Origin: CALGYY01 sp963678485
GTDB lineage: Bacteria > Bacteroidota > Bacteroidia > Bacteroidales > CAIWKO01
NCBI GenBank assembly: GCA_963678485.1
Contig: OY782882.1
Location: 744,001-808,000 of the forward strand
Direction: 5' to 3'
Length of the DNA: 64,000 nucleotides
Shown: positions 45,909 through 54,981 of the stretch, in pieces
How positions within the stretch are numbered: position 1 is the first letter of the stretch
Layout: the number at the start of each line of letters is the position of its first letter
Notes under the pieces: generated by a model
What the model saw: the letters and a program-made list of their open reading frames with translations, nothing else
Told to the model about the DNA's origin: nothing
Database searches by the model: none
Program-made: the position numbers and the translations under genes

Positions 45909-47432
45909 ATGCTAACAAGAATAAGTCAATCCTTTACTGAACATCCTCAGCACAACGCCTTTTGTATAGAAGGCACTCATTATACTTATAGCCAGCTACA
46001 TGAGCTAGTTTCTACGATACAGCACGAGATTGAAGTACAGTGCAGCCGTGACGAGAAGATTATCGGGATTATTACAACCAATGATCTATACACCTATGCT
46101 TCTATTCTTGGAATATGGGCATCGGGCAGAGGATATTTGCCTATCAATCCGCAAATGCCCATCGAACGTAATGAGCAAATCATTAAACAATCGGGCATCA
46201 GCACGATTTTAACTGCAGATTCTCAGCTAAGGGATACATATGCAGGACAGGCCGAGCGACTCATTGTCACTTCCATGTTAGCGAAGCATGCTCCAACGCA
46301 GTTGACCTTTGCCTGTAATCCGGAGTCTACGGCATATTTGCTATTTACCTCTGGAAGCACAGGTATTCCCAAAGGAGTACCTATAAGTTTTTATAACCTC
46401 AATTCGTTTATCTCAGCATTCTTTGCTGTTGGTTATACTGTTTCTTGTGAAGACCGCGTCCTTCAAATGTTTGACCTCACCTTCGATTTAAGCGTGATGT
46501 CGTATGTTGTTCCTTTGTGCCAGGGGGCATGCGTCTATACAGTTTCACAGGAAGGCATGAAGTACATGAATGTTGCTTCATTGTTGGAAGACGAAAGCAT
46601 CACCATTGCATTGATGGTTCCTTCCGTCATCACCTTTCTGCGTAAATTCTTCGACGAAATACAACTTCCTGCATTGCGTTATTCTTTGTTTTGCGGGGAA
46701 GCGCTGTACGCTGATGTTATGACTGAATGGAAGAGCTGCATTCCCAATGCGGAGATTCACAATGTATACGGACCAACAGAAGCAACGATATTTTGCATGA
46801 CTTACAATGCAGTGCAGAGTTCCACCATCAAGATGGATCATGGCATTGTTTGCATTGGTAAGGCCATGGAAGGAATGGAGGCCATCATCTGCGATGACGA
46901 TGGCAACATACTGGAGAATGGCAATGTGGGCGAATTATGTCTTTATGGATCACAGCTCACTGTAGGTTATTGGGGCGATAAAGCAACAAGCAACAAAGTA
47001 TTTTTCAACATTGAAAACGCCCAGGGTCAAAAGACTTTTTATAGAACAGGCGATGTAGCTTATAAAGATAAAGAGGGAGACACCTATTATTGCGGACGCA
47101 GGGATAATCAGGTAAAGATACAAGGCTACCGAGTTGAACTGGCCGAAATTGAATTTGCAGCAAGGGACATACTACAGGATAAAAACGCTGCTGCTGTAGC
47201 AATGAAGGATGATGCAGGCAATGATGTCATCTTTTTATTTGCAGAAAATGCCACCGAACACATTACGGGTTTGCGTGCCATGTTGCAGGAACGTCTGCCA
47301 TCATATATGCTACCTACAGACATCTACAATTGTGCAGAATTGCCGTTGAGTCAAAATGGAAAAATAGATCGGAAAGTACTGAAGCAATGGGTAAATGAAG
47401 AGTTGACTTATGGAGATACGACAAGCAACTGA
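45909..47432 (+). CDS. DltA-like amino-acid adenylation enzyme (carrier-protein ligase)
   Basis: 507 residues, the length of DltA. ANL motifs are LLFTSGSTGIPKGVPISFYN (P-loop), VYGPTEATIFCMTYN, YRTGDVAYKDKEGD, YCGRRDNQVKIQGYRVELAEIE, and the C-terminal catalytic Lys in LSQNGKIDRKVLKQW. This motif set is that of amino-acid adenylation domains and DltA (D-alanine to DltC) rather than of fatty-acid ligases. FDLSVMSYVVPLCQGACVY is the substrate-pocket region; the residues do not let me name the amino acid. The gene ends inside the GNAT gene (23-bp overlap), with an ACP after that. Confidence 0.88.
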   Translation: MLTRISQSFTEHPQHNAFCIEGTHYTYSQLHELVSTIQHEIEVQCSRDEKIIGIITTNDLYTYASILGIWASGRGYLPINPQMPIERNEQIIKQSGISTILTADSQLRDTYAGQAERLIVTSMLAKHAPTQLTFACNPESTAYLLFTSGSTGIPKGVPISFYNLNSFISAFFAVGYTVSCEDRVLQMFDLTFDLSVMSYVVPLCQGACVYTVSQEGMKYMNVASLLEDESITIALMVPSVITFLRKFFDEIQLPALRYSLFCGEALYADVMTEWKSCIPNAEIHNVYGPTEATIFCMTYNAVQSSTIKMDHGIVCIGKAMEGMEAIICDDDGNILENGNVGELCLYGSQLTVGYWGDKATSNKVFFNIENAQGQKTFYRTGDVAYKDKEGDTYYCGRRDNQVKIQGYRVELAEIEFAARDILQDKNAAAVAMKDDAGNDVIFLFAENATEHITGLRAMLQERLPSYMLPTDIYNCAELPLSQNGKIDRKVLKQWVNEELTYGDTTSN

Positions 47433-48063
47433 AAAAGATATTGCGTTTCTGACCGAAGCCATTATCGAAGCAGAAAAAAGTAATACCAATAAATTAAGCT
47501 ATTCCACTATTTTTGGTTTAACCGATGACGAGGTTGAAGCGAAAGTGCAGCTGATGCTTGAAGAAGATATTCCCGGACAGGAATTATGCATTTCAGGATT
47601 CCTCATTGCTGAAGAGGCCGGAGATTACGCCGCTGCATGCTGTTCCTGGATTGAAGGGGAGCAGGGACAATATTCCTCAATCATTAAAGCCAACATCCTA
47701 CTTTGGTTTTTTGGAAGTGAAATTTGTGAACGTGCGTCTAATGAGCATCCATATTTAAAAGAATTGAATTTCGAAAGAAAAACCGATTCCCTTCAAATCG
47801 AATCGGTGTATACCAAACCAGCATACAGAGGTCGCGGCATCAGTGGCAAACTGATTAAAGAGCATATACAGCGAAGCAAGGAGAGGCAACCTCAACTAAA
47901 TTTGGCGCAGGTAATCCTTGCAGAAACCAATACTGGTGCAGCAAGTGCGTATCAGAAACTTGGATTCCGCGAAGTGGACAGGCGCAAAACACAGGATCCT
48001 CGTGTATTTGATATCCTCCCCTCTGACACGAAAATTCTGATGGAGCTCAAAATTAAGGATTAG
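47410..48063 (+). CDS. GNAT-family N-acetyltransferase
   Basis: 217 residues. The N-terminus MEIRQATEKDIAFLTEAIIEAE is the standard GNAT start. The acetyl-CoA loop is YTKPAYRGRGISGKLIKEHI, and TNTGAASAYQKLGFREVDRR is the C-terminal motif. Overlaps the DltA-like gene by 23 bp and precedes the ACP by 45 bp, so it belongs to the operon. It may N-acetylate the amino-acyl group once loaded, or an amino-sugar acceptor (inference). No GNAT is part of classical dlt operons. Confidence 0.87.
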   Translation: MEIRQATEKDIAFLTEAIIEAEKSNTNKLSYSTIFGLTDDEVEAKVQLMLEEDIPGQELCISGFLIAEEAGDYAAACCSWIEGEQGQYSSIIKANILLWFFGSEICERASNEHPYLKELNFERKTDSLQIESVYTKPAYRGRGISGKLIKEHIQRSKERQPQLNLAQVILAETNTGAASAYQKLGFREVDRRKTQDPRVFDILPSDTKILMELKIKD

Positions 48064-48108
48064 CAAACGGTACAGAACATTAGTAATTTGAATTAACAAA
48101 GAAAATAT

Positions 48109-48354
48109 ATGAATAAAGAAGCCATCAAAGAAACCCTGACACCCATTTTCAGAAGTGTATTTAAAGACGAACAACTTGTGATTACTGATGAAACAAGTGC
48201 TAAGGATGTTGAACGCTGGGATTCGCTGAGTCATATGGCAATGATCTCCAAAGTAGAAGAGACTTTTAAAATCAGATTTAAGCTGAAGGATCTTTCTGCT
48301 ATGAAAAATGTTGGGGACCTGATTAGCATTGTTGAGCAAAAATTGCAAGCATAA
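48109..48354 (+). CDS. Acyl carrier protein 3 (DltC-position carrier)
   Basis: 81 residues, one carrier domain with phosphopantetheine serine S39 in DVERWDSLSHMAMI. The form is more like ACP2 (29829) than a classical DltC. Its position after the DltA-like enzyme and GNAT implies that it receives the adenylated acyl or amino-acyl group and feeds MBOAT copy 3 (inference from the DltC-DltB precedent). Confidence 0.92.
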   Translation: MNKEAIKETLTPIFRSVFKDEQLVITDETSAKDVERWDSLSHMAMISKVEETFKIRFKLKDLSAMKNVGDLISIVEQKLQA

Positions 48355-48421
48355 TATTTCACACCAAGAATGTCTTCGGGAATTGAGCAATCATAGCGGG
48401 ATTCAGAAGGATGATGTTATT

Positions 48422-49498
48422 ATGAAGAAAAGCTTTCTTTTCATTACCTTATTAAGCATTAGCCTGCTCATTCAGGCGCAGACTACATTTATTCCGTTTA
48501 ACGATTCATCAATCTTTTATGAAGGACGAATCCGTTATCAATCCGACGCTGCAATCCTCAGCTGGACGGGCACATCGGTGAGTATAAATTTCGAAGGCAC
48601 TAGTATTTCTGCAGTATTATTGGATAGTGATACCAGCAATTACTATAACGCAATTATTGACAGTCGCAGGATTATCAAGATACATACAGATACTGTTATG
48701 CGCACTTATCTGTTGGCATCTGGTCTCAGTAGCGGAAAACATAAGGTCCAACTCTTTAAACGAACGGAATGGGATAAGGGGCAGACCACATTTTATGGCT
48801 TTGTACTTCCCGCTGACGCCAAGGTTTTGCCAGCGGATGCACCAAAGAAACGATCGATAGAATTTTACGGTAATTCCATCAGCTGCGCATATGCCATTGA
48901 GGACAGCAGCGGAAAAGATTCCGGTTTGGGCGTTTTTGAGAATGCCTACCTCTCCTATGCAGCAATCACGGCAAGGCATTTCAATGCAGAACTTTCGTGT
49001 ATCAGCAAAAGTGGAATTGGTGTGATGGTAAGCTGGTTTCCGCTCATCATGCCAGAGATGTATGATCGACTCGACCCCACCGATTCATTATCAAAATGGG
49101 ACTTTTCGCAGAGCCATCCAGATATTGTTGTTATTCATTTGTTGCAAAATGATTCATGGCTGGTAAAAATGCCCACTAACGAACAATTCAAATATCGCTT
49201 TGGCAGCAAGGCGCCCGACTCTGTTTTTATTGTTAATGCTTATAAGAGTTTTGTCAGTACTATCAGGGGCAAGTATCCCGATACTTACATAATATGCTTA
49301 CTTGGCAACGCCAGTATTACTAAAACAACTTCACATTGGCCGGGATATGTGAAGCAGGCTGTTGCAGAACTCAACGACCCGAAAATTCTTACCCATTTTT
49401 TCAAGTGTAAGAATTCGCCGGGACATCCGCGCATTGGCGAGCATAAAACCATGGCCGCAGACCTCATTGATTTTATAGAGCGAAACATTCAATGGTAA
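48422..49498 (+). CDS. Exported SGNH/GDSL esterase, CE2-like (de-O-acylase candidate)
   Basis: 358 residues from ATG 48422; the longer open frame from 48329 overlaps the ACP and lacks the signal peptide at its start. Signal peptide is MKKSFLFITLLSISLLIQAQ. A beta-sandwich domain (~21-140: YEGRIRYQSDAAILSWTGTS) is followed by an SGNH domain: IEFYGNSISCAYAIED with nucleophile S152, VVIHLLQNDSW (block III Asn), and SPGHPRIGEHKTMA with the catalytic His. This two-domain order is that of carbohydrate esterase family 2, which removes acyl groups from sugars. It would act in the periplasm or on the surface, the eraser beside the writer genes. Last gene of the operon. Confidence 0.86.
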   Translation: MKKSFLFITLLSISLLIQAQTTFIPFNDSSIFYEGRIRYQSDAAILSWTGTSVSINFEGTSISAVLLDSDTSNYYNAIIDSRRIIKIHTDTVMRTYLLASGLSSGKHKVQLFKRTEWDKGQTTFYGFVLPADAKVLPADAPKKRSIEFYGNSISCAYAIEDSSGKDSGLGVFENAYLSYAAITARHFNAELSCISKSGIGVMVSWFPLIMPEMYDRLDPTDSLSKWDFSQSHPDIVVIHLLQNDSWLVKMPTNEQFKYRFGSKAPDSVFIVNAYKSFVSTIRGKYPDTYIICLLGNASITKTTSHWPGYVKQAVAELNDPKILTHFFKCKNSPGHPRIGEHKTMAADLIDFIERNIQW

Positions 49499-49524
49499 GC
49501 AGCAAATTGGCATCATAAACCATC

Positions 49525-49555
49525 TTGCATTAGGCGCTGGAATTGATTAACTTTG
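49525..49555 (+). promoter_or_regulatory. Complete promoter (-33 TTG, 20-bp spacer, -7 TAACTTTG)
   Basis: TTG at 49525-49527 and TAACTTTG at 49548-49555 are separated by 20 bp, the consensus Bacteroidota arrangement. The ATG at 49574 is 18 bp downstream. A TTG inside the -7 box opens the same frame at 49553 but cannot be the start if the promoter is real. Confidence 0.75.
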
Positions 49556-49573
49556 TACTACAACAAAACTATT

Positions 49574-50239
49574 ATGACTACTATTAAAAAAGAAACGCTG
49601 TTATTCCTGAAGGATCTTAAACAGCATAATGACCGCGAATGGTTTAATGATCATAAAGACCGCTATATTGCTGCACATGAAAACGTCATTCAATTTGTGC
49701 AGGAATTGATTTTTGATGTTGCACATTTCGATCAAAGTGTCGTTGGTCTCGATGCAAAAAAAACGATTTTCCGTATCTATCGCGATACACGTTTTTCAAA
49801 AGACAAGACGCCATACAAGGCGAATTTTGGGGCTTATCTGATAAACAAAGCTAAGAGTAGCGGAAGCGCTGGTTATTATTTGCATATAGAACCAGGCGAT
49901 TGTTTTCTTGCTGGCGGCATCCACATGCCTGAACCTGCGTTTTTAAGGGCTATCCGTAAAGAAATTAGTGCGGAAGGCAAGAAATTTCTAAGCATTGTAA
50001 ACAACAAACAATTCAAAGCACATTTCAGCATTTGGGGCGATCAGCTAAAATCAGTTCCTCAGGGATTCAGCAAAGAAGATCCTATGGCTGATTACCTGAG
50101 GTATAAGGAGCTTACGGTCTTTCATCCAATCAGCGAGAAAGAATTGCTATCCGCGGATTTCAATTCGTATTGCAGTAAGATCTTTAAGTTAATGAAGCCG
50201 TTCAATGATTTCATGAATCAGATTGTTGTTGAAGCGTAG
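49574..50239 (+). CDS. DUF2461-family protein
   Basis: 221 residues. The family pattern is clear: LLFLKDLKQHNDREWFNDHKDRY at the start, FRIYRDTRFSKDKTPYKANFGAYL in the middle, GYYLHIEPGDCFLAGGIHMPEPAFLRAIRKEI after. These are conserved residues of DUF2461 (TIGR02453), a widespread bacterial family of unknown biochemical role. Soluble, no signal. Has its own promoter, so not part of the dlt-like operon. Confidence 0.92.
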   Translation: MTTIKKETLLFLKDLKQHNDREWFNDHKDRYIAAHENVIQFVQELIFDVAHFDQSVVGLDAKKTIFRIYRDTRFSKDKTPYKANFGAYLINKAKSSGSAGYYLHIEPGDCFLAGGIHMPEPAFLRAIRKEISAEGKKFLSIVNNKQFKAHFSIWGDQLKSVPQGFSKEDPMADYLRYKELTVFHPISEKELLSADFNSYCSKIFKLMKPFNDFMNQIVVEA

Positions 50240-50419
50240 GCCCTTGAATACCGCAAGCAACTTCATAGTGCGAGGCCATAACGTCCGTTTGCGGCGTTGT
50301 CCTCGTCTTGTCGGGCAGTCGATTACCCCAGTAAACTCCTGCCCGCCAACACTTAGGACGCCTTGTCTCGCCTTAGGCGAGAGCGCTTTCTGATCAGTCA
50401 CTGAGTTTATAGACGGACT
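50240..50419. repeat. GC-rich palindromic intergenic element
   Basis: 180 bp between convergent genes, visibly richer in G+C than its surroundings. It contains the perfect hairpin TCTCGCC-TTA-GGCGAGA (50366-50382), a TGATCA palindrome and the end TGAGTTTATAGACGGACTC. Composition and structure suggest an interspersed repeat or the remnant of a mobile element. An open frame crosses it on the minus strand (50189-50401), but it overlaps the DUF2461 gene end and I take it as a by-product. The hairpin may also act as terminator for both flanking genes. Confidence 0.45.
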
Positions 50420-53400
50420 CTACATTGCCGCTACTTTTGCAATTACTAATTTTACGATTTCGCTTACAGAAGTAGCTTCATCGCTGAAATCCTGCACTGT
50501 GGTTCCACACTTAATTTTATAACGAAGTGTAATTTTTCCGTTGCTCTGAGTATATGTCCCACTGATTTTGCAGCCATCGGGATATTCGCGGCTATCTACG
50601 AAAATCACAGGTCCGACGCCATTTCTAGTACTTAAATCAATCAGTGCTTCATCGACAGCTTTGGCAATATTTAATATATCCTCCAGTTGTTCTGCATCAA
50701 TAAAAGTAGTTCGAACGAACACAGGCTTTGGACTTGCTAATGGAATTTTCGATTTGTCGTTATCGTTTAACATTCCAATATCGAAGCTTCCTCCCTTTGG
50801 TATCAATAATTGCGGTTGCTGCAGGCCACCTAGACCGACGGCCAATTTCGGAACTTCTTCGCGCGCATAATTGAGGAGCATGCTCACATCAATAAATTTC
50901 TCCTCACGCAATGCGGCACCTTTCATTGCCTGCAATACGGTAAATGTTAGTAAGCCCTGACCATATTTACTAGCCTCATAGCTCACCCTGTCGGCCGCAC
51001 AACCGCTAATAATGTACATCCCTGTACGATCTTTCATACGATCAATGGACTTCATCTGCGAAGGATCCACGCTGCGTTGGGCAAGCAGATTATCAACCGC
51101 CTTTCCCGAACCACAGGCATCGATAATCATCAACTGCTTTAAGGCAGGTATGTCGTTGATCCATTCTGTAAATTCGTTAGTACTTATGCAATTTGCAGCT
51201 CTAATTGCCGGATCATTGTAGGATTCGGCTGAGGAAGAATACGCATCGGCAGTCAGATAATAAAAGTCTCCTCCTTCGCCGCCCCAGCTAATACCATGTC
51301 CGCTGAGGTATACAACCAAAACATCACCAGGCTTTGCTTTGGATTTAATATCGGTAAATAATTGATGAATATTGGCCTTGCTTGGGGTGATATCCCCCGG
51401 ACTAGTCATACAATACACAAAGGTTCTATCAGCACCAAATAGATTCTCACCTCCCAGCCTGATAGCAGTTGCTATAGCCATTGCATCCGGCTTTGCATAA
51501 TTCAGATGTATTGCAGAACTGCTGTATTCTGAAATTCCAAGCACAACGGCAAACAGCGAAGGCGGCTCGCTTATAGTATCACCGGCAGGCATATACGTAA
51601 TCTGGATCCCTCTGCCTTCAACAAAACCGTCGGCACTCCACGCTTTAACGACAATTGAATTTTCTTCGCCGGATTTAAGCAAAGGATTATCTTTCAAATT
51701 AAAATATACCGTCTGTTTTAATTTGGTTGTATCAAATCCATTTCCCCGCGCATCCGCTTCAACCTCCTTACCGTTAATCATCACGACGATGCGACCATAC
51801 CCCCCTTCACGCTTTGTAACATTAATGGCCAGTTTGCCATCCTTCACATCGGTAAGTTCAATATCGGGCTGCAATTTTAATTCATTCATACCTCGTACAT
51901 CGCGCAATTGTTCACCCTGCATCACTTTCTCCCACAATCCGGGTTCCCAGTAGCGATCTTTCAACTGACCAAATTCTATCACATCCATTCCTTTAAGCCA
52001 ATACATATATTGCATTGCACCGGGGCTGGCATCGAACAGACCTGAAGCATGAAGCACCACAAAATCGGAAGAATCCAGTGCAATTAAGGTGAGTAATCGT
52101 TGCCCTGTAGAGGCATCCCACAACATACACTTTGAATCATTAGACGCTGTGATAATTTTTTTTCCATCGGGACTATATTCGGCTGAGTATGCATCTCTGG
52201 TATGACCAATTAATTCAAACAGCAATTTACCTGTTTCAAGATCCCAAACTCTTGGAATATTATCGCTATACGATGCAGTGAGCAATGTTTTGCCATCGGG
52301 ACTAAATCGTGCAGACTTAACATAGCTAGTGTGACCAGCAAGTGAATACAATAATGTTCCAGTTTGTGTATCCCATATTTTTACAGTTTGATCATCACCT
52401 GCAGTAGCAAGCTTTTTCCCATCAGGACTATATTGAAGAGAATTGATATAACCAAAATGTCCAATCAAATCGAATAATAATTGCCCGTTTGATGCATTCC
52501 ATATTTTCGCCGTTTGATCAGCGGAAGAGGTTGCGAAATTTTTTCCATCAGGGCTATACTGTATTGTTGTAATCCACTTATCGTGTGCGGGAATACTATA
52601 TTTTAGTTTCCCTGTTTCAACCTCCCACACTTTTACTACGCCATCATTTGAATAGGTCGCTAGCTGCTTGCCATCAGGACTGAATTTAGCCCCTTCAACA
52701 TACACTTCATGACCAATCAGGTCGAACAGCAGAGTTCCGGTTGCAGCATCCCAAAGTTTTATCGTATTGTCTGCAGAGGCTGTTGCTATTTTTTTTCCAT
52801 CAGGACTGAAGCTGGCAGTGGTAATCCATTTCTCGTGGCCAGCAAGGGTTAATAATAATTTCCCATTTGAAACATCCCATAGTTTCGCTGTATTGTCGAA
52901 CGAAGCCGTTAATACCTTTTGATTATCCGGGCTGAATTCAATAGTCCCAATTCCTTGGGTATGTCCAACCAGATTATACAACAAACGACCACTGTGTGCA
53001 TCCCACATTTTGGGCACTCTAAATTCGGAGTTAGTAATGAATCGTTGCCCGTCGCTGCTGTACTGCACAGTAAAAGCTCGCACTGCTTTTGAGCAGAGAT
53101 CAGAAAGCAGATTACCAGTTTGTGTATCCCAGATTATTGCTGAACGATCGTCGGACACAGTAATTACCTTACTTCCATCAGCACTGAAGCGGGCTTGATT
53201 AACCCATCCTTTATGTCCCTTTAAGTCGACCAACAGCCTTCCGCTTGATGCATCCCAGATTTTTGCCAGACCATCAATAGAGGCTGTAACTATTTTTTTT
53301 CCATCCGCGCTGAACTCTGCACTATAAACCATGCCTTCATGGCCTGTAAGAGTGAGTAATAATTTTCCGCTCGCCACTTCCCAAATTTTTGCGGTTTCAT

Positions 53401-54244
53401 CATCAGAAGCAGTAATGACCTTTTTGCCATCAGGGCTGAACACTGCACTATTAACATATCTGGTATGTCCTTGTAATATATATCGAAGTTTACCTTTGGC
53501 GACATCCCATATTATTGCCGTCCGATCATTTGAAGCAGTCACCAAGGTTTTCCCATCCGGGCTAAATTCGGCCGATTCCACGCCTTCTGTATGACCTTTT
53601 AATGTATAGAGAAGCCTTCCAGTATTCGCATCCCAAATAATACAAAGACTATCGTCAGAGGCCGTGACCACTTTTTGGCCATCGGGACTAAAACTCGCAG
53701 TTTGAACGGTACCATGATGTCCCCTAAGGTCAATCAATAATTTGCCTGTTTCGGTATCCCAAATCTTAGCAGAATTATCATTGGAAGCGGTGATAACTTT
53801 TTTTCCATCATAGCTAAAGCGGGCTGTTCTGACTGCGTCGGTATGTTTAGAAAAATCGATAAGTAACAATCCGGTATTAACATCCCAAAGTTTTGCTTTA
53901 CCATCGATTGACGCTGTGACTATTTTTTTTCCATCAGGACTAAAGCTTGCTGAATTAATACCCTGTGTGCTTCCTAATAAATCATAGATCATTTTCCCAC
54001 TACCGCAATCCCAAACTTTAGCTGTATTATCCAGGCCTGCAGTCACCACAAGTTTCCCATCAGGACTAAATTCTCCCGAACAAATAAATCCGGTATGACC
54101 AACGGGAAGGCCTATTCTTAGTGGATCAGCAGTGTTTGAAATGGCACCCGGATAATTGGCTGCTGGCAAATTCTCCTGCTGAGCATATAGAACCGAGCCT
54201 AAGCAACAAACAGCCAAGAATATTAACAGCGCTTTATTTCTCAT
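50420..54244 (-). CDS. Exported WD40-repeat protein with caspase-like peptidase domain
   Basis: 1,274 residues with signal peptide MRNKALLIFLAVCCLGSVLYAQ. From ~48 to ~720 I count 16 consecutive WD40 repeats of ~42 residues (xGHxxxVxSxxFSPDGKKxxTASxDxTAKIWDxxTGxLL), enough for two beta-propellers. A linker domain (~720-890) is followed by a caspase-like (C14) domain (~893-1120): SLFAVVLGISEYSS, catalytic His in VVYLSGHGISWGG, catalytic Cys in LMIIDACGSGKA. A C-terminal ~110-residue domain ends ...SVSEIVKLVIAKVAAM. Fusions of WD40 and caspase domains are known in bacteria, but most discussed ones are cytoplasmic. The signal peptide places this one in the periplasm or outside. Substrate unknown; both catalytic residues are kept. 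Confidence 0.92.
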   Translation of the reverse strand: MRNKALLIFLAVCCLGSVLYAQQENLPAANYPGAISNTADPLRIGLPVGHTGFICSGEFSPDGKLVVTAGLDNTAKVWDCGSGKMIYDLLGSTQGINSASFSPDGKKIVTASIDGKAKLWDVNTGLLLIDFSKHTDAVRTARFSYDGKKVITASNDNSAKIWDTETGKLLIDLRGHHGTVQTASFSPDGQKVVTASDDSLCIIWDANTGRLLYTLKGHTEGVESAEFSPDGKTLVTASNDRTAIIWDVAKGKLRYILQGHTRYVNSAVFSPDGKKVITASDDETAKIWEVASGKLLLTLTGHEGMVYSAEFSADGKKIVTASIDGLAKIWDASSGRLLVDLKGHKGWVNQARFSADGSKVITVSDDRSAIIWDTQTGNLLSDLCSKAVRAFTVQYSSDGQRFITNSEFRVPKMWDAHSGRLLYNLVGHTQGIGTIEFSPDNQKVLTASFDNTAKLWDVSNGKLLLTLAGHEKWITTASFSPDGKKIATASADNTIKLWDAATGTLLFDLIGHEVYVEGAKFSPDGKQLATYSNDGVVKVWEVETGKLKYSIPAHDKWITTIQYSPDGKNFATSSADQTAKIWNASNGQLLFDLIGHFGYINSLQYSPDGKKLATAGDDQTVKIWDTQTGTLLYSLAGHTSYVKSARFSPDGKTLLTASYSDNIPRVWDLETGKLLFELIGHTRDAYSAEYSPDGKKIITASNDSKCMLWDASTGQRLLTLIALDSSDFVVLHASGLFDASPGAMQYMYWLKGMDVIEFGQLKDRYWEPGLWEKVMQGEQLRDVRGMNELKLQPDIELTDVKDGKLAINVTKREGGYGRIVVMINGKEVEADARGNGFDTTKLKQTVYFNLKDNPLLKSGEENSIVVKAWSADGFVEGRGIQITYMPAGDTISEPPSLFAVVLGISEYSSSAIHLNYAKPDAMAIATAIRLGGENLFGADRTFVYCMTSPGDITPSKANIHQLFTDIKSKAKPGDVLVVYLSGHGISWGGEGGDFYYLTADAYSSSAESYNDPAIRAANCISTNEFTEWINDIPALKQLMIIDACGSGKAVDNLLAQRSVDPSQMKSIDRMKDRTGMYIISGCAADRVSYEASKYGQGLLTFTVLQAMKGAALREEKFIDVSMLLNYAREEVPKLAVGLGGLQQPQLLIPKGGSFDIGMLNDNDKSKIPLASPKPVFVRTTFIDAEQLEDILNIAKAVDEALIDLSTRNGVGPVIFVDSREYPDGCKISGTYTQSNGKITLRYKIKCGTTVQDFSDEATSVSEIVKLVIAKVAAM

Positions 54245-54594
54245 GATTGATTTTTTTTAATTCAGACCTACGAAAATATTGGAAAATTTTGTTCCAACAT
54301 CACTTATATTTTTTCAATATACATAAGATATATTAATCTTGTAAGTGTAAACAACATCAACAGAATACATCGCACTAAAATAGTAAAATAAATTCGTTCA
54401 GAGAAAAGTAACATACCCAGTCGAATTGTTAAGGAGAAAAATTAAGTAAGGGATTATTTTTTGCAACCATTCGACACCAAAAGATTAGTTGATTGCATTT
54501 ATTAAGGCACTTCAAGATTGATTGTTTATTCTCCTTTTATTCCACCTTTTGCATGAACAAAAGGTGGAGCCAAAATTCTAGTCAAAGCAAAATG

Positions 54595-54840
54595 CTATCC
54601 CCCCGCTCTCGCCAACGGCCGCAAATCACGCAAGGTAGTGCCGAAAACGCCAATTGACTGGTAGTCTTTGGATGTGATAATAAACTTCATTTCGCTAATT
54701 AAATTTTCCTTTTGTCGTTTTCGACAGAGCCGACAGCGAAAAAGCCGCTGTCTGGCCCCTTGCGGATTTGCGTGCCGTTGACGATTCACAGCCTGCCCAC
54801 GCCCGCTTGCTTTGACAAACCCGCGCACTCGCTCTGAACA
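54595..54840. repeat. GC-rich island with imperfect inverted repeats
   Basis: G+C-rich in an A+T-rich setting. Two arms are imperfect inverted copies: GCCAACGGCCGCAAATCACG (54611 region) and the reverse complement of CGCAAATCCGCAAGG-type sequence near 54765-54785 (GTCAACGGCACGCAAATCCG). Between them is the hairpin GACAGCG-(7 nt)-CGCTGTC at about 54732-54752. This looks like an interspersed repeat or a non-autonomous mobile element. Confidence 0.45.
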
Positions 54841-54981
54841 ATAGCATTGCGAAACTTCAAGCTAGAAAAGATTTTGGAAGAGTATATCAAGGTTAATCTT
54901 TTAACACTATCCGCCAATTAAATGTCATAGTACGTGTTTTAATTTGTAATAAAGCCAATAATATTGATACTGAAATATCGT

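Noticed and set aside
48329..48421. Longer N-terminus for the CE2-like esterase
   Set aside because: It overlaps the ACP3 gene and would bury a good signal peptide that starts at 48422.
50189..50401. 70-codon minus-strand frame at the end of the DUF2461 gene
   Set aside because: Overlaps the DUF2461 coding end and a palindromic GC-rich element; more likely a repeat by-product than a gene.
54595..54828. Arg/Gly-rich 77-codon minus-strand frame
   Set aside because: Lies wholly within a GC-rich inverted-repeat island; open because of composition, no signal or domain.
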